Part shown: positions 42,666 through 52,464 of the stretch, one piece after another
Layout: each line of letters opens with the position of its first letter
Numbering within the stretch: position 1 is the first letter of the stretch
From: Streptomyces smaragdinus
GTDB lineage: Bacteria; Actinomycetota; Actinomycetes; Streptomycetales; Streptomycetaceae
Assembly: GCF_009604385.1 (NCBI RefSeq)
Contig: NZ_WEGJ01000008.1
Span: forward strand, 1-64,000
Direction: 5' to 3'
Length of the DNA: 64,000 nt
Made by a program: the position numbers and the translations under genes
The notes under the pieces: generated by a model
What the model was told of the DNA's origin: nothing
Database searches by the model: none
Seen by the model: only the letters and a program-made list of their open reading frames with translations

Positions 42666-43004
42666 ATGGCCGGTGCCACGGTGACCGCGACCGACGCGGA
42701 TTTCGAGGAGAAGGTCCTCAAGAGCGACAAGCCTGTCCTGGTCGACTTCTGGGCCGAGTGGTGCGGCCCGTGCCGCATGATCGCCCCGTCGCTCGAGGCG
42801 ATCGCCGCGGAGAACGGCGAGAAGCTCACCGTCGTGAAGCTCAACATCGACGAGAACCCGGCGACGGCCGCCAAGTACGGCATCATGTCGATCCCGACGA
42901 TGAACGTGTACCAGGGCGGTGACGTGGTGAAGACCATCGTCGGCGCCAAGCCGAAGGCGGCGCTGGAGCGCGACCTCGCGGAGTTCATCGCCACCAAGGC
43001 GTGA
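42666..43004 (+). CDS. trxA: Thioredoxin
   Basis: This is a 112-residue classical thioredoxin with the active site Cys33-Gly-Pro-Cys36 in FWAEWCGPCRMIAPS and the cis-Pro loop SIPTMNVY. It takes electrons from TrxB, its operon partner, and serves ribonucleotide reductase, methionine sulfoxide reductase and the anti-sigma RsrA. AAAGGAG precedes the ATG. A parS site and a terminator follow at once. Confidence 0.97.
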   Translation: MAGATVTATDADFEEKVLKSDKPVLVDFWAEWCGPCRMIAPSLEAIAAENGEKLTVVKLNIDENPATAAKYGIMSIPTMNVYQGGDVVKTIVGAKPKAALERDLAEFIATKA

Positions 43005-43016
43005 CGCCCGGCTCCC

Positions 43017-43030
43017 GTTTCACGTGAAAC
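43017..43030. promoter_or_regulatory. parS site
   Basis: A perfect GTTTCACGTGAAAC lies 12 bp after the trxA stop, in non-coding DNA before the terminator. Confidence 0.95.
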
Positions 43031-43032
43031 AC

Positions 43033-43066
43033 CGATGCCCGCCCCTCCTCTCCGGGGCGGGCATCG
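43033..43066. terminator. Terminator between trxA and the convergent GNAT gene
   Basis: A 13-bp perfect stem (CGATGCCCGCCCC and complement) with an 8-base loop. It can stop transcription from both sides. Confidence 0.85.
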
Positions 43067-43081
43067 TCGTATCCGGGGCAG

Positions 43082-43699
43082 TTACAGGGGCCGCAGCACC
43101 GGGTCCTTCTGGACCGCCCCCAGGAGCTTGTCGAGCGCCATCTCCATGTCCTCCCGCCAGGACAGCGTGGACCGCAGCTCCAGCCGGAGCCGGGGATAGC
43201 GGGGATGCTGGCGGACCGTCTTGAAGCCGACCGCCAGAAGATGCTCCGCCGGCAGTACACAGGCCGGCTCGGTCCACCGGGCGTCACCGAACGCCTCGAT
43301 CGCCTTCACCCCCCGGCGCAGCAGATCCTTGGCGACCGTCTGGACCATCACCCGCCCCAGCCCCTGCCCCTGGAACCGGGGACCGAGCCGGGCCGTCATC
43401 AGCTGGACCGCGTCGGAGGAGACGGGACTGGTCGGGAACGCCGTCGAGCGGGGAACGTAGGCCGGAGGCGCGTACATCACGAAGCCCGCCGGTACGTCGT
43501 CGACGTAGACGACGCGACCGCAGGAGCCCCACTCCAGCAGTACGCCGGAGATCCACGACTCCTTCTCCGACTCCGCCCGCCCCGCCTTCACCGCAGCGTC
43601 CCCACGGACCGGATCGAGTTCCCAGAAGACACACGACCGGCACGGCCCCGGAAGGTCCGGGAGGTTGTCGAGTGTGAGCGGTACGAGCTTTCGCCCCAT
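43082..43699 (-). CDS. GNAT-family N-acetyltransferase
   Basis: This is a 205-residue protein. The N-terminus (MGRKLVPLTLDNLPDLPGPCRSCVFWELDP) has a CxxC that might bind a metal. The GNAT core is PAGFVMYAPPAYVPR and PRFQGQGLGRVMVQTVAKDLL, with the Q/RxxGxG/A acetyl-CoA loop. It is found next to parAB in streptomycetes. The substrate is unknown. I chose ATG at 43699 from the conserved start; the frame extends further upstream without homology. Confidence 0.8.
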   Translation of the reverse strand: MGRKLVPLTLDNLPDLPGPCRSCVFWELDPVRGDAAVKAGRAESEKESWISGVLLEWGSCGRVVYVDDVPAGFVMYAPPAYVPRSTAFPTSPVSSDAVQLMTARLGPRFQGQGLGRVMVQTVAKDLLRRGVKAIEAFGDARWTEPACVLPAEHLLAVGFKTVRQHPRYPRLRLELRSTLSWREDMEMALDKLLGAVQKDPVLRPL

Positions 43700-43801
43700 G
43701 GAGCCCTCTCGTTCCCGGCGAACGCGACGGGTTCTGCCGGCCGGTCGTCGCATGGCCGCCCCTCTCCCATACGTAAGGGCATCGTACCCGGACAGCACAG
43801 A

Positions 43802-43826
43802 GCGGGCCGTGAGAATCACGGCCCGC
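43802..43826 (-). terminator. Terminator after parB
   Basis: An 11-bp stem (GCGGGCCGTGA / TCACGGCCCGC) with a 3-base loop lies 30 bp past the parB stop. Confidence 0.75.
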
Positions 43827-43855
43827 CCGCTTCCGCCCCCCGGCAGATCAGTACC

Positions 43856-44929
43856 TCACTCGTCGTCCTCGTCGTCGTCGGCCGCGGCGAGACTGCGCTC
43901 CAGGACCTTCCCCTCGCCGGGGGCGAGGGTGCCGAGGATGCGCTCCAGATCCTCTATCGACGCGAACTCGACGACGATCTTGCCCTTGCGCTGGCCCAGA
44001 TCGACCTTCACCCGGGTCTCGAACCGGTCCGAGAGCCGCGACGCGAGATCGGTGAGCGCCGGCGCCATCCGGCTGCCGGCCCGCGGCGCCTTCGCCCGCG
44101 CGGCGGACTTGGGCAGCGTGTCCATGATCTTGACGATCTCCTCGACGCCCCGCACCGACAGCCCCTCGGCCACGATGCGGCGGGCGAGGCGGTCCTGCTC
44201 CTCCGGGTCGTCCAGCGACACGAGCGCACGGGCGTGGCCGGCGGAGAGGATGCCCGCGGCCACCCGGTCCTGCACCTTCGGCGGCAGCGTCAGCAGCCGC
44301 AGGGTGTTCGACACCTGGGGGCGGGACCGGCCGATCCGGTCGGCGAGTTCGTTGTGGGTGCAGCCGAACTCCCGCAGCAGCTGGTCGTAGGCGTTCGCCT
44401 CCTCCAGCGGATTCAGCTGGGCCCGGTGGAGGTTCTCCAGCAGAGCGTCCAGCAGCATCTTGTCGTCGTCGGTGTCCCGGACGATCGCGGGGATCCGCGC
44501 CAGCCCGGCCTCCCGGCAGGCCCGCCACCGGCGCTCGCCCATGATGAGCTCGTAGCGCTCGGGACCGACCTGACGCACCACGACCGGCTGCAGCAGGCCG
44601 ACCTCCTGGATGGAGGTGACCAGCTCGGCCAGGGCCTCCTCGTCGAACACGTCACGCGGCTGATGCGGGTTCGGCGTGATGGAGTCCAGGGGCAGCTCGG
44701 CGAAGTGCGCACCGGCCACCTCGTCGAGCCGCACCGGCTCGGAATACTCGTGATCGACGGTCTCCGGCCCCTCGAAGGAACTCGGGATGTCCCGCTCCGA
44801 CACTATGACCGGAACCGCACCGGGCGAGGTGGTCGCGCCGCCCACCAGCGGGCCGTTGTCCGGCGCCGCCGGAGCCGCCGGGATCAGTGCCCCGAGCCCG
44901 CGGCCCAGCCCTCTGCGTTGTCCACTCAC
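43856..44929 (-). CDS. parB: Chromosome-partitioning protein ParB
   Basis: This 357-residue CTPase clamp loads at parS sites and spreads. The N-terminus (GLGRGLGALIP) interacts with ParA. The CTP-binding domain includes NPHQPRDVFDEEALAEL and GERRWRACREAG (131-140). The central helix-turn-helix (LADRIGRSRPQVSNTLRLL) reads parS. The C-terminal dimerisation part is basic, then acidic. It starts with GTG overlapping the parA stop (GTGA). Seven parS sites lie in this window. Confidence 0.97.
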   Translation of the reverse strand: MSGQRRGLGRGLGALIPAAPAAPDNGPLVGGATTSPGAVPVIVSERDIPSSFEGPETVDHEYSEPVRLDEVAGAHFAELPLDSITPNPHQPRDVFDEEALAELVTSIQEVGLLQPVVVRQVGPERYELIMGERRWRACREAGLARIPAIVRDTDDDKMLLDALLENLHRAQLNPLEEANAYDQLLREFGCTHNELADRIGRSRPQVSNTLRLLTLPPKVQDRVAAGILSAGHARALVSLDDPEEQDRLARRIVAEGLSVRGVEEIVKIMDTLPKSAARAKAPRAGSRMAPALTDLASRLSDRFETRVKVDLGQRKGKIVVEFASIEDLERILGTLAPGEGKVLERSLAAADDDEDDE

Positions 44930-45960
44930 TGAGCCCCTCCGTCACTGCTGTTGCTGTCGGCCATGTCCGTCCCGGCCCCGCGAAGCGCGATCTCCCGGGC
45001 CGCCTCCAGATAGGAGAGCGAGCCGCTGGAACCCGGATCGTACGTCAGAACCGTCTGCCCGTAGCTCGGCGCCTCGGAGATCCGCACCGACCGCGGAATG
45101 CTGGTGCGCAGCACCTCCTCGGCGAAGTGGCTGCGGACCTCGTCGGCCACCTGCGAGGCGAGCCGGGTCCGGCCGTCGTACATGGTGAGGAGGATCGTCG
45201 AGACCTTGATCCGCGGGTTGAGATGACCGCGGACCAGATCGACGTTGCGCAGCAGCTGGCCCAGCCCCTCCAGCGCGTAGTACTCGCACTGGATCGGGAT
45301 CAGGACCTCGGCGCCCGCCACCATCGCGTTCACGGTGAGCAGGCCGAGTGAGGGCGGGCAGTCCACGAAGATGTAGTCCAGGGGCTGCTCGTACGCGTCG
45401 ATGGCGCGGCGCAGCCGGCTCTCCCGGGCCACCAGCGACACCAGCTCGATCTCCGCACCGGCCAGATCGATGGTCGCCGGGGCACAGAAGAGGCCCTCGA
45501 CGTCCGTGACGGGCTGCACCACGTCCGACAGGGGCTTGCCGTCCACGAGGACGTCGTAGATCGACGGCACGTCCGAGTGGTGGTCGATCCCGAGCGCGGT
45601 GGAGGCGTTGCCCTGGGGATCGAGGTCGACGACCATCACCCGGGCCCCGTGCAGGGCCAGCGACGCGGCCAGATTGACCGTGGTGGTGGTCTTCCCCACA
45701 CCGCCCTTCTGGTTGGCGACGACGATCACCCGGGTCTGCTCGGGGCGCGGCAGGCCCTGGCCCGCCCGGCCCAGCGCCTCGACGGCAAGCTGAGCGGCAC
45801 GGCCGATGGGAGTGTCGTCCATGGGGGGAGGTGTTTCACGTGAAACATCCTCAGAACGGGGACCGGGGACCGGGTCGGCCATCGGTCCCGCGACGTTGGC
45901 ATCGGACCGCAAGGATTCACTCTCCTCGACTTCAGACTCGCAATAAACAGAGCCTGCCAT
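44926..45960 (-). CDS. parA: Chromosome-partitioning ATPase ParA
   Basis: This 344-residue Walker-type ATPase drives segregation of ParB-bound origins during sporulation. The deviant Walker A is KGGVGKTTTT (about 85-94), Walker B VDLDPQGNASTALGI, and the switch is DYIFVDCPPSLGLLTVNA. The N-terminal 75 residues are disordered. They include VSRET encoded by the parS at 45833. I chose ATG at 45960 because similarity within the genus begins there. The frame stays open to 46134 without support, and no clear ribosome site is present. Confidence 0.93.
   Translation of the reverse strand: MAGSVYCESEVEESESLRSDANVAGPMADPVPGPRSEDVSRETPPPMDDTPIGRAAQLAVEALGRAGQGLPRPEQTRVIVVANQKGGVGKTTTTVNLAASLALHGARVMVVDLDPQGNASTALGIDHHSDVPSIYDVLVDGKPLSDVVQPVTDVEGLFCAPATIDLAGAEIELVSLVARESRLRRAIDAYEQPLDYIFVDCPPSLGLLTVNAMVAGAEVLIPIQCEYYALEGLGQLLRNVDLVRGHLNPRIKVSTILLTMYDGRTRLASQVADEVRSHFAEEVLRTSIPRSVRISEAPSYGQTVLTYDPGSSGSLSYLEAAREIALRGAGTDMADSNSSDGGAQ
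45833..45846. promoter_or_regulatory. parS site inside parA
   Basis: A perfect GTTTCACGTGAAAC lies in the 5' part of parA and is read as VSRET. Confidence 0.95.
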
Positions 45961-46082
45961 GCCGAGGGGTTTGCGTACCAGCGAGCCCCGTTCTCCTGTG
46001 GATGAATCTCGGTCACTTGAGGCCCTGCGACCCTCCGCAGCCTCACGGGTCCGGTTCAGGATGCCTGGAAGCAATGAGCGAC

Positions 46083-46096
46083 GTTTCACGTGAAAC
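46083..46096. promoter_or_regulatory. parS site upstream of parA
   Basis: A perfect copy lies in the rsmG-parA gap, about 125 bp before the parA start, within the likely parAB promoter region. ParB bound here could affect its own operon. Confidence 0.95.
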
Positions 46097-46177
46097 ACGA
46101 TGGCCGGGTGTCGGATCAGGGCGGGATCCGACACTCCGCAGCACAGGAATTGCGTCCTTAATGGAGCAAGGCAGGAG

Positions 46178-46900
46178 TCAGCGCCGGCGCCCTCGGGTCT
46201 TCGACGACTTACGCGCCGCCCGGGCCCGCTTCGCCGCGAACCGCACCCCGCCCGGGCTCTCGCCCACCACCGCCCGCACCACCGTGGACAGCGGATCCAC
46301 GACCCCGGCGCCCACCTGCAGCACCGACGTCTCCACCACGCCCAGCTTGCTCAGCGCCGACCTCGACGCCTGCAGCTCCTCCTGCGCCGTATCGCCCTTC
46401 AGCGCCAGCATCTCCCCGTACGGCCGCAGCAGCGGCACTCCCCACCCCGCCAGCCGCTCCAGCGGCGCCACGGCCCGCGCCGTCACCACATGCACCGGCT
46501 GCAACGTCCCCAGGACCTCCTCGGCCCGGCCCCGCACCACCGTCACATGGTCCAGCCCCAGCAGCTCCACGACCTCCTGGAGGAAGTTCGTCCGGCGCAG
46601 CAGCGGCTCCAGCAGCGTGATCCGCAGATCGGGCCGGACCAGCGCCAGCGGAATCCCCGGCAGCCCCGCCCCAGACCCCACGTCGCACACCGTGACGCCC
46701 TCCGGCACCACCTCGGACAGCACCGCGCAGTTCAGCAGATGCCGCTCCCAGAGCCGGGGCACCTCACGCGGACCGATCAGCCCCCGCCGTACCCCGGCGT
46801 CGGCCAGCAGCTCCGCGTACCGCACCGCGTCCGGCAGCCGCTCGCCGAACACCTTCTCCGCCGCCTTGGGCGCGGCGGGAAGCTCCGCTGACTCCGTCAC
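46178..46900 (-). CDS. rsmG: 16S rRNA m7G527 methyltransferase
   Basis: This 240-residue SAM enzyme methylates G527 of 16S rRNA; loss gives low-level streptomycin resistance. Marks are [21 protein letters not shown], the SAM loop [17 protein letters not shown], and [14 protein letters not shown] with the catalytic Arg. A basic C-terminal tail ([15 protein letters not shown]) is long for the family. The GTG start at 46900 has GGAGAGGA upstream. A strong terminator separates it from jag. Confidence 0.95.
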   Translation of the reverse strand: MTESAELPAAPKAAEKVFGERLPDAVRYAELLADAGVRRGLIGPREVPRLWERHLLNCAVLSEVVPEGVTVCDVGSGAGLPGIPLALVRPDLRITLLEPLLRRTNFLQEVVELLGLDHVTVVRGRAEEVLGTLQPVHVVTARAVAPLERLAGWGVPLLRPYGEMLALKGDTAQEELQASRSALSKLGVVETSVLQVGAGVVDPLSTVVRAVVGESPGGVRFAAKRARAARKSSKTRGRRR

Positions 46901-46952
46901 GGCACTGTCCTCTCCTGGGTCGAACTGGATGGCGCTTTCAGACTGACAAGAA

Positions 46953-46983
46953 CCGGCCCCGTCTGCGAGGCAGACGGGGCCGG
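46953..46983 (-). terminator. Terminator between jag and rsmG
   Basis: A 14-bp perfect stem (CCGGCCCCGTCTGC and complement) with a 3-base loop. It ends the rpmH-rnpA-yidD-yidC-jag transcript before rsmG. Confidence 0.85.
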
Positions 46984-47023
46984 ACCACACACACGGGCAA
47001 GCAGGCCCGCCACCGCACCTTCG

Positions 47024-47539
47024 TCAGGCCGGCAGCACGACCACACAGCGCTCGGGCTCCTCGCCCTCCGACTCACTGCGCAGCCCCGCGGCCTTCACCG
47101 CGTCATGGACCACCTTGCGCTCGAAGGGGGTCATCGGGTGCAGCTTGACGGGCTCGCCGCTCTCCTTGACCTCCTCGACCGCCTTGTTGCCGATCTCCAC
47201 CAACTGCCCGCGCTTACGGGCCCGGTGACCGGCGATGTCCAGCATCAGCCGGCTGCGGTCACCCGTCTCCCGGTGCACGGCCAGCCGGGTCAGCTCCTGG
47301 AGCGCCTCCAGCACCTCACCGTCGCGGCCGACCAGCTTCTGCAGCTCCCGGCTCTCGCCCTCGCTGATGATCGACACGGAGGCACGGTCGCCCTCCACAT
47401 CCATATCGATGTCGCCGTCGAGATCCGCGATGTCCAGCAGACCCTCGAGATAGTCGGCGGCGATCTCGCCCTCCTGCTCGAGGCGGGACAGCGCGTCCGT
47501 CTCCTCGGCGGCCACAGCCGCCTCAGCGGTTTCCGTCAC
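47024..47539 (-). CDS. jag: Jag/KhpB-family RNA-binding protein (KH and R3H domains)
   Basis: This is a 171-residue protein. An acidic start (1-50) is followed by a KH-like domain (RELQKLVGRDGEVLEALQELTRLAV) and an R3H domain (DIAGHRARKRGQLVEIGNKAVEEV, PMTPFERKVVHDAV). The family binds RNA and is almost always encoded after yidC, which suggests a link to membrane protein biogenesis or cell elongation. The start is GTG 47539 with AAGGAG upstream, 14 bp after the yidC stop. Confidence 0.93.
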   Translation of the reverse strand: MTETAEAAVAAEETDALSRLEQEGEIAADYLEGLLDIADLDGDIDMDVEGDRASVSIISEGESRELQKLVGRDGEVLEALQELTRLAVHRETGDRSRLMLDIAGHRARKRGQLVEIGNKAVEEVKESGEPVKLHPMTPFERKVVHDAVKAAGLRSESEGEEPERCVVVLPA

Positions 47540-47553
47540 GTCGTGACTCCTTC

Positions 47554-48846
47554 TTACTTCTTCGACGACGGGTGCTTGGGGCGCTGACCGCCACCCTTGC
47601 GCTTCCCGGAGCCGGCGGAACGGGGGTTGCCGGTGGCCCGCGAACGGCCTCCCTGGCCGCCCTGGCCACTCGCCGGCTGGGGCTTCTTCTGCATGGACGG
47701 CTTGGCGTCCTCGGGCTCCGGCGACGAGTCGCCGGCCGCGTCCGCGGCGTCCGTGGTCTCCGCGTCCTGCTTGGCCGCGGCCTGGCGCTGCGCCTTGGTC
47801 TGCCGCTTCGGCTGCTGACGGCGGGTCGTGCCGCCCTCGACGATCGTGGCCTCGGGCTTGACCTCGCCCTTCTCCACGGTGCCGTCCTCCAGCGCCACCA
47901 GACCGGCCAGGTTCAGCCCGTTCACGAACTTGCGCTCGGCGTCGTTGCGGTCCCGGCTGTTCTTGGCCGCGATGCCCCGGACGATGGCCTTCTCGCGCCG
48001 TGTGCTGGTCTTCTCGTGCCGCAGCACCGTGGTCTGCAGCTTGCCCAGCATCTTCGCCTGCGCCTTGCTGCCCGGGGTGGGGTTGCGCTCGATGACGTAC
48101 ATCTGCTGGCCCATGGTCCACACGTTGGTGGTCAGCCAGTACACCAGGACACCGACCGGGAAGTTGATGCCGAAGACGGCGAACATGATCGGGAACACAT
48201 ACATCAGCAGCTTCTGCTGCTGCATGAATGGCGTCTTGACCGTCAGGTCCACGTTCTTCGTCATCAGCTGGCGCTGCGTGAAGAACTGCGAGGCCGACAT
48301 CAGCACGATCATGACCGCGGTGACGATCCGCACGTCCGTCAGCGAGGAGCCCAGCTCCTCCACCTTGGCGGCGCTGTCCATGAACTTCGCCGCGATCGGG
48401 GCGCCGAAGATGTGCGCAGCCCGCATCTGCTCGACCTGGGTCTGCGTCAGGACGCCGACCTCGTGGTTGCTGGCGACCTTGCTCAGCACCCGGAACAGCG
48501 CGATGAAGAACGGCGACTGCGCGAGGATCGGAAGACAGCTCGACAGCGGGTTCGTACCCGTGTCCTTGTAGAGCTTCATCATCTCTTCGGACTGGCGCTG
48601 CTTGTCGTTCTTGTAGCGCTCCTGGATCGCCTTCATCTTCGGCTGCAGGATCTGCATGTTCCGCGTCGCCTTGATCTGCTTCACGAAGAGCGGGATCAGG
48701 GCGATCCGGATGACCACCACGAGCGCCACGATCGACAGGCCCCAGGCCCACCCGCTGTCCTCGGGAAACACGAGGCTGAACAGATGGTGGAACTGGACAA
48801 TGATCCAGGACACTCCGATATACAAGGGGTTGAGGACCGTGTCCAC
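47554..48846 (-). CDS. yidC: Membrane protein insertase YidC
   Basis: This 430-residue protein inserts proteins into the membrane with or without Sec. The Gram-positive-type core has five membrane segments: [18 protein letters not shown], then [23 protein letters not shown] with the conserved Arg in the groove. The cytoplasmic hairpin is [27 protein letters not shown]. The C-terminal 130 residues are basic, Gln/Lys-rich and likely bind ribosomes. It starts with GTG. Confidence 0.95.
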   Translation of the reverse strand: MDTVLNPLYIGVSWIIVQFHHLFSLVFPEDSGWAWGLSIVALVVVIRIALIPLFVKQIKATRNMQILQPKMKAIQERYKNDKQRQSEEMMKLYKDTGTNPLSSCLPILAQSPFFIALFRVLSKVASNHEVGVLTQTQVEQMRAAHIFGAPIAAKFMDSAAKVEELGSSLTDVRIVTAVMIVLMSASQFFTQRQLMTKNVDLTVKTPFMQQQKLLMYVFPIMFAVFGINFPVGVLVYWLTTNVWTMGQQMYVIERNPTPGSKAQAKMLGKLQTTVLRHEKTSTRREKAIVRGIAAKNSRDRNDAERKFVNGLNLAGLVALEDGTVEKGEVKPEATIVEGGTTRRQQPKRQTKAQRQAAAKQDAETTDAADAAGDSSPEPEDAKPSMQKKPQPASGQGGQGGRSRATGNPRSAGSGKRKGGGQRPKHPSSKK

Positions 48847-48849
48847 GAA

Positions 48850-49152
48850 TCAGGCTCCTTGGGCGTTGGGCTCAGACGTCGTCTCGCCCCCACGGCTGCT
48901 GATCCGAAGACGCAGACGCTGGTGCCAGACCGGATGCTTGCGGGGCGGGACATGATCGACTCCGCCGAGCGACCACGGATTGCAGCGCAGAATGCGCCAA
49001 GCAGTCAGGGCCGTGCCTTTCAGCGCACCGTGCACGCGGATCGACTCGTACCCGTAGTGCGAACACGACGGGTAGTACTTGCAGACCGGGCCCAGCAGCG
49101 GGCTGATGGTCCACTGGTACAACTTGATCAACCACAGCAGCGGATACTTCAC
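48850..49152 (-). CDS. yidD: Membrane protein insertion factor YidD
   Basis: This 100-residue peripheral membrane protein has the family block [36 protein letters not shown] with three conserved cysteines in or near it, then [14 protein letters not shown]. It assists YidC. The GTG start overlaps the rnpA stop (GTGA), and yidC follows three bases after its stop. Confidence 0.95.
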   Translation of the reverse strand: MKYPLLWLIKLYQWTISPLLGPVCKYYPSCSHYGYESIRVHGALKGTALTAWRILRCNPWSLGGVDHVPPRKHPVWHQRLRLRISSRGGETTSEPNAQGA

Positions 49153-49532
49153 AGCGGCGCCTTCTTCCGGGGGGAGGAGTCGCTCAGTCGCCGCAGCGCC
49201 GCATCCAGATCACCGCTCAGCCGGTCGAAACCGGCCTGCGCGGCGCCCGGCAGCGCGCGTACGACCACCAGGCTACCGGGGGGCAGCCCCGCGACCCGGT
49301 CCCGCATGAGGTGACGAAGACGACGCTTGACCAGATTCCGCTCCACGGCGGACCCGACGGCCTTGCTCACGACGAAACCCGCACGCGCCGCGGGAGCGTT
49401 CTCCCCGGGAGCATGCGGGCCGTTGCCGCTGTTCAGATGGACGACGAGAGTCGGGCGCCCGGCCCGACGACCCCGTCGTACCGCGGTCGCGAAGTCCTCG
49501 CGCCGCCTCAGCCGATGCTGGTAAGGCAGCAC
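49149..49532 (-). CDS. rnpA: Ribonuclease P protein component
   Basis: This 127-residue basic protein helps the RNase P RNA cut tRNA 5' leaders. Marks are [22 protein letters not shown] and the RNR signature in [18 protein letters not shown]. The start is GTG at 49532. It lies 21 bp after rpmH in the usual order rpmH-rnpA-yidD-yidC. Confidence 0.96.
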   Translation of the reverse strand: MLPYQHRLRRREDFATAVRRGRRAGRPTLVVHLNSGNGPHAPGENAPAARAGFVVSKAVGSAVERNLVKRRLRHLMRDRVAGLPPGSLVVVRALPGAAQAGFDRLSGDLDAALRRLSDSSPRKKAPL

Positions 49533-49553
49533 GATGAGACCACTGGAATCAGG

Positions 49554-49691
49554 TCAGGCGGACAGGCGGGCGCGACCCTTGCTGCGGCGGTTCGCCAGAA
49601 CGGCGCGGCCGGCACGGGTACGCATCCGCAGCCGGAAGCCGTGGGTCTTGGCACGCTTGCGGTTGTTCGGCTGGAAAGTGCGCTTGCTCAC
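49554..49691 (-). CDS. rpmH: 50S ribosomal protein bL34
   Basis: This is a 45-residue, very basic protein: [20 protein letters not shown] at the start and RARLSA at the end, a full-length match to the family. It starts with GTG at 49691, with GAGCCCCCGAGTGAG context upstream. It is the first gene of the leftward operon and faces dnaA across the divergent promoter region. Confidence 0.97.
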   Translation of the reverse strand: MSKRTFQPNNRKRAKTHGFRLRMRTRAGRAVLANRRSKGRARLSA

Positions 49692-49953
49692 TCGGGGGCT
49701 CCACAAAGCTTCGGATCTCGCCGCGTGACGAGACAGAGGGGCTGACCGTCAACGGCTGTCACCGTGCGCCCACGAGTAGCTCGCAATACGCCGGTCCAGT
49801 GATCCCACCGCGGCGCCGGCCCTTCGGAGGCAGGCGGCAGCAGCCGTCGACAACTCGACCTCGATACGGTACGTGCGACAGCACCATCCGGTCAAACCGG
49901 AGACGCGTCCCCACCCCCGCCGGGCCACCGCCACCCACTTTCGTACACACCCC

Positions 49954-49962
49954 TGTGGACAA
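49954..49962 (-). promoter_or_regulatory. DnaA box in the dnaA promoter (TTGTCCACA)
   Basis: TGTGGACAA on the plus strand is the exact reverse complement of the preferred Streptomyces box. It touches the -35 region, so DnaA probably represses its own gene here. Confidence 0.8.
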
Positions 49963-49966
49963 CAAC

Positions 49967-49996
49967 TTGAACGGGGGCCCAGATGGTAGCTACCGT
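49967..49996 (+). promoter_or_regulatory. Probable dnaA promoter
   Basis: TTGAAC at 49967-49972 and TACCGT at 49991-49996 are separated by 18 bp, giving a leader of about 60 bases to the GTG at 50062. Confidence 0.55.
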
Positions 49997-50061
49997 GGCA
50001 TTTTCCCCGCCCGCGTTCGGGCGCCGCCCTGACCGAGCGAGTGAGTGAGTGAGAGTGCCCT

Positions 50062-51828
50062 GTGGCTGACCTACCTGCAGATCTCGCCGCAGTGTGGCCA
50101 CGCGTCCTCGACGAGCTCCTCACCGGCGGCCAGGATGTCAAGCCGCAGGACCAGCGCTGGCTGCGCGACTGCCAGCCCCTCGTCCTGGTGGCCGGTACGG
50201 CCGTGATCGCCGTCCCCAACGAATACGCCAAGGGTGTCGTGGAGGGCAGACTCGCCCCCGCGATCAGCGACGCGCTCAGCCGCGCCTGCGGCCAGCCCAT
50301 CGGCCTGGCGATCACCGTCAGCCCCACGGAGCCCGACCCCAGGCCCACTCCCGCCGCACCCCCCGCCGGCCACCCGGGCCCGGCCGGCCCCACCGGCCCC
50401 ACGGCCCACTCCGTACCCCCGCAGGCACAGCCGCACCAGCAGCTCCCGCCGCCCCAGCCCCAGGACCGCCGCGGACCGCACGGCGTCCCCGAGCCCGCGT
50501 ACGACGCGTACGAGCTCCCCGCCGCCCGCCCCGTGTACCCGGAGTACAGCCGCCCCCGGCACGAGCCGCCCGGCGCCTGGCCCCGCACGCCGATGCCCCC
50601 GGGCTACGGCCGCGACTACGACGCGCAGCCGGCCGGCCACGACCCGTACGCCACCCCCCAGCTCCACCCCCCGGTCCAGGCCCCCGGCCGCGCCCAGCTG
50701 CCGGCCCCCATGCCGAGCCCCGAGCTGCCGGCGCCCAGCGGCGCCCCCGGCCCGCTCGCGGCCCAGCCCGCCCCGGCCACCGGCCCCGGCGAGCCCACGG
50801 CCCGGCTGAACCCGAAGTACCTCTTCGACACCTTCGTCATCGGCGCCTCCAACCGCTTCGCGCACGCCGCCGCGGTGGCCGTCGCCGAGGCGCCGGCCAA
50901 GGCGTACAACCCGCTCTTCATCTACGGCGAGTCCGGCCTCGGCAAGACGCACCTGCTGCACGCCATCGGCCACTACGCCCGCAGCCTCTACCCAGGGACC
51001 CGGGTGCGCTACGTGAGCTCCGAGGAGTTCACGAACGAGTTCATCAACTCCATCCGCGACGGCAAGGCGGACACCTTCCGCAGGCGCTACCGCGACATGG
51101 ACATCCTGCTCGTCGACGACGTCCAGTTCCTGGCGTCCAAGGAGTCGACGCAGGAGGAGTTCTTCCACACGTTCAACACCCTGCACAACGCGAACAAGCA
51201 GATCGTCCTGTCCAGTGACCGGCCGCCCAAGCAGCTCGTCACGCTCGAGGACAGGCTGCGCAACCGCTTCGAGTGGGGTCTGATCACGGACGTCCAGCCG
51301 CCGGAGCTCGAGACGCGGATCGCGATCCTGCGCAAGAAGGCCGTGCAGGAGCAGCTGAACGCGCCGCCCGAGGTGCTGGAGTTCATCGCCTCGCGGATCT
51401 CGCGCAACATCCGTGAGCTGGAGGGCGCGCTCATCCGCGTCACGGCGTTCGCCTCCCTCAACCGCCAGCCCGTCGACCTGGGGCTGACGGAGATCGTGCT
51501 GAAGGATCTGATCCCCGGCGGCGAGGACGCGGCTCCGGAGATCACCGCGCAGGCGATCATGGCGGCCACCGCCGACTACTTCGGCCTGACCGTGGAGGAC
51601 CTGTGCGGCTCCTCCCGCAGCCGGGTGCTGGTGACGGCGCGGCAGATCGCCATGTATCTGTGCCGAGAGCTCACGGACCTCTCGCTGCCGAAGATCGGCG
51701 CCCAGTTCGGCGGCCGCGACCATACGACCGTGATGCACGCGGACCGGAAGATCCGGGCGCTGATGGCGGAGCGGCGGTCCATCTACAACCAGGTCACCGA
51801 GCTCACGAACCGCATCAAGAACAGCTGA
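50062..51828 (+). CDS. dnaA: Chromosomal replication initiator DnaA
   Basis: This is a 588-residue protein. Domain I is at 1-90 ([10 protein letters not shown]). Domain II is very long, Pro-rich and disordered to about 240, typical of Streptomyces. The AAA+ domain has Walker [10 protein letters not shown] (about 290) and Walker [11 protein letters not shown] (about 348). Domain IV has the DnaA signature [13 protein letters not shown] (about 552). The GTG start is followed by [11 protein letters not shown]. It binds the boxes between its own 3' end and dnaN, plus one in its promoter. Confidence 0.97.
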   Translation: MADLPADLAAVWPRVLDELLTGGQDVKPQDQRWLRDCQPLVLVAGTAVIAVPNEYAKGVVEGRLAPAISDALSRACGQPIGLAITVSPTEPDPRPTPAAPPAGHPGPAGPTGPTAHSVPPQAQPHQQLPPPQPQDRRGPHGVPEPAYDAYELPAARPVYPEYSRPRHEPPGAWPRTPMPPGYGRDYDAQPAGHDPYATPQLHPPVQAPGRAQLPAPMPSPELPAPSGAPGPLAAQPAPATGPGEPTARLNPKYLFDTFVIGASNRFAHAAAVAVAEAPAKAYNPLFIYGESGLGKTHLLHAIGHYARSLYPGTRVRYVSSEEFTNEFINSIRDGKADTFRRRYRDMDILLVDDVQFLASKESTQEEFFHTFNTLHNANKQIVLSSDRPPKQLVTLEDRLRNRFEWGLITDVQPPELETRIAILRKKAVQEQLNAPPEVLEFIASRISRNIRELEGALIRVTAFASLNRQPVDLGLTEIVLKDLIPGGEDAAPEITAQAIMAATADYFGLTVEDLCGSSRSRVLVTARQIAMYLCRELTDLSLPKIGAQFGGRDHTTVMHADRKIRALMAERRSIYNQVTELTNRIKNS

Positions 51829-51858
51829 GGCGCGGCCCGCCCGGCCCCTCCGACACCC

Positions 51859-51892
51859 GAGGCCCGCAGGAGTTCGAACTCCTGCGGGCCTC
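51859..51892 (+). terminator. dnaA terminator
   Basis: A perfect 34-bp palindrome (17-bp arms, GAGGCCCGCAGGAGTTC and complement) followed by TTCGTTGTTCG lies 30 bp past the dnaA stop. It keeps dnaA transcription out of oriC. Confidence 0.85.
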
Positions 51893-52436
51893 TTCGTTGT
51901 TCGAATGCCGGGGCCGGAAGCCCACTTCTCCACAGATCGGCGGCAGATGCCGCGTCCACACCCTGGGGAAGCCGTATGTTGTCCACCCCGCGGCTCTCAA
52001 GGTGTGGACAGGCGGGGGATAACTCGATGAAGATCCAGTTCAGTGGGGTGTGGAATTGTGGTCAACGGCTGTCCACAGACTGGGGACGAAGATCCGGCGC
52101 CGGATCGCCCGTCCCGTCTTGTCCACCGCCCACCCGCCCCCACCCACAGCCGAACCGTTTCTGTACACAGCCCGTCCACAGAGTTCTCCACTGTTCGGCA
52201 ACCCAACGCGCCCCTTCACCGGTACGTGTGAAAGGCGTCACACCAAGGGGGTGGGTTGGCCTGTGGGAAGACGGGGTAAATCTGGGGACGGATCTGTGGG
52301 GAAGAGGGCCCCGGCTGGGGATGAGCTGTGCATGAATCCGGCCCGTCCACAGAAACCCCCGGTTGTCCACCGGTGACCTCCACAGGTGCTGTGGGTAAAA
52401 AACCGCCTCTGAGCTGCGCAAACGAGGTTTTCCACG

Positions 52437-52464
52437 GTTTCCACAACACCTACTACTACTTCTA
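52437..52464 (-). promoter_or_regulatory. DnaA box plus DnaA-trio unwinding element
   Basis: The 9-mer GTTTCCACA (52437-52445) is followed by ACAC and then CTA CTA CTA CTT CTA at 52450-52464. The complementary strand reads 3'-GAT-5' repeats, the DnaA-trio pattern described for the Bacillus subtilis origin. DnaA would load on this strand and open the duplex here. Confidence 0.75.

Larger units (their letters stand above)
49692..50061. other. Divergent regulatory region between rpmH and dnaA
   Basis: This 370-bp gap has no gene. It carries the rpmH-operon and dnaA promoters. A perfect DnaA box lies at 49954-49962 just upstream of a plausible dnaA promoter at 49967-49996. The last bases before dnaA are GTGA/GAGT repeats. 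Confidence 0.7.
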
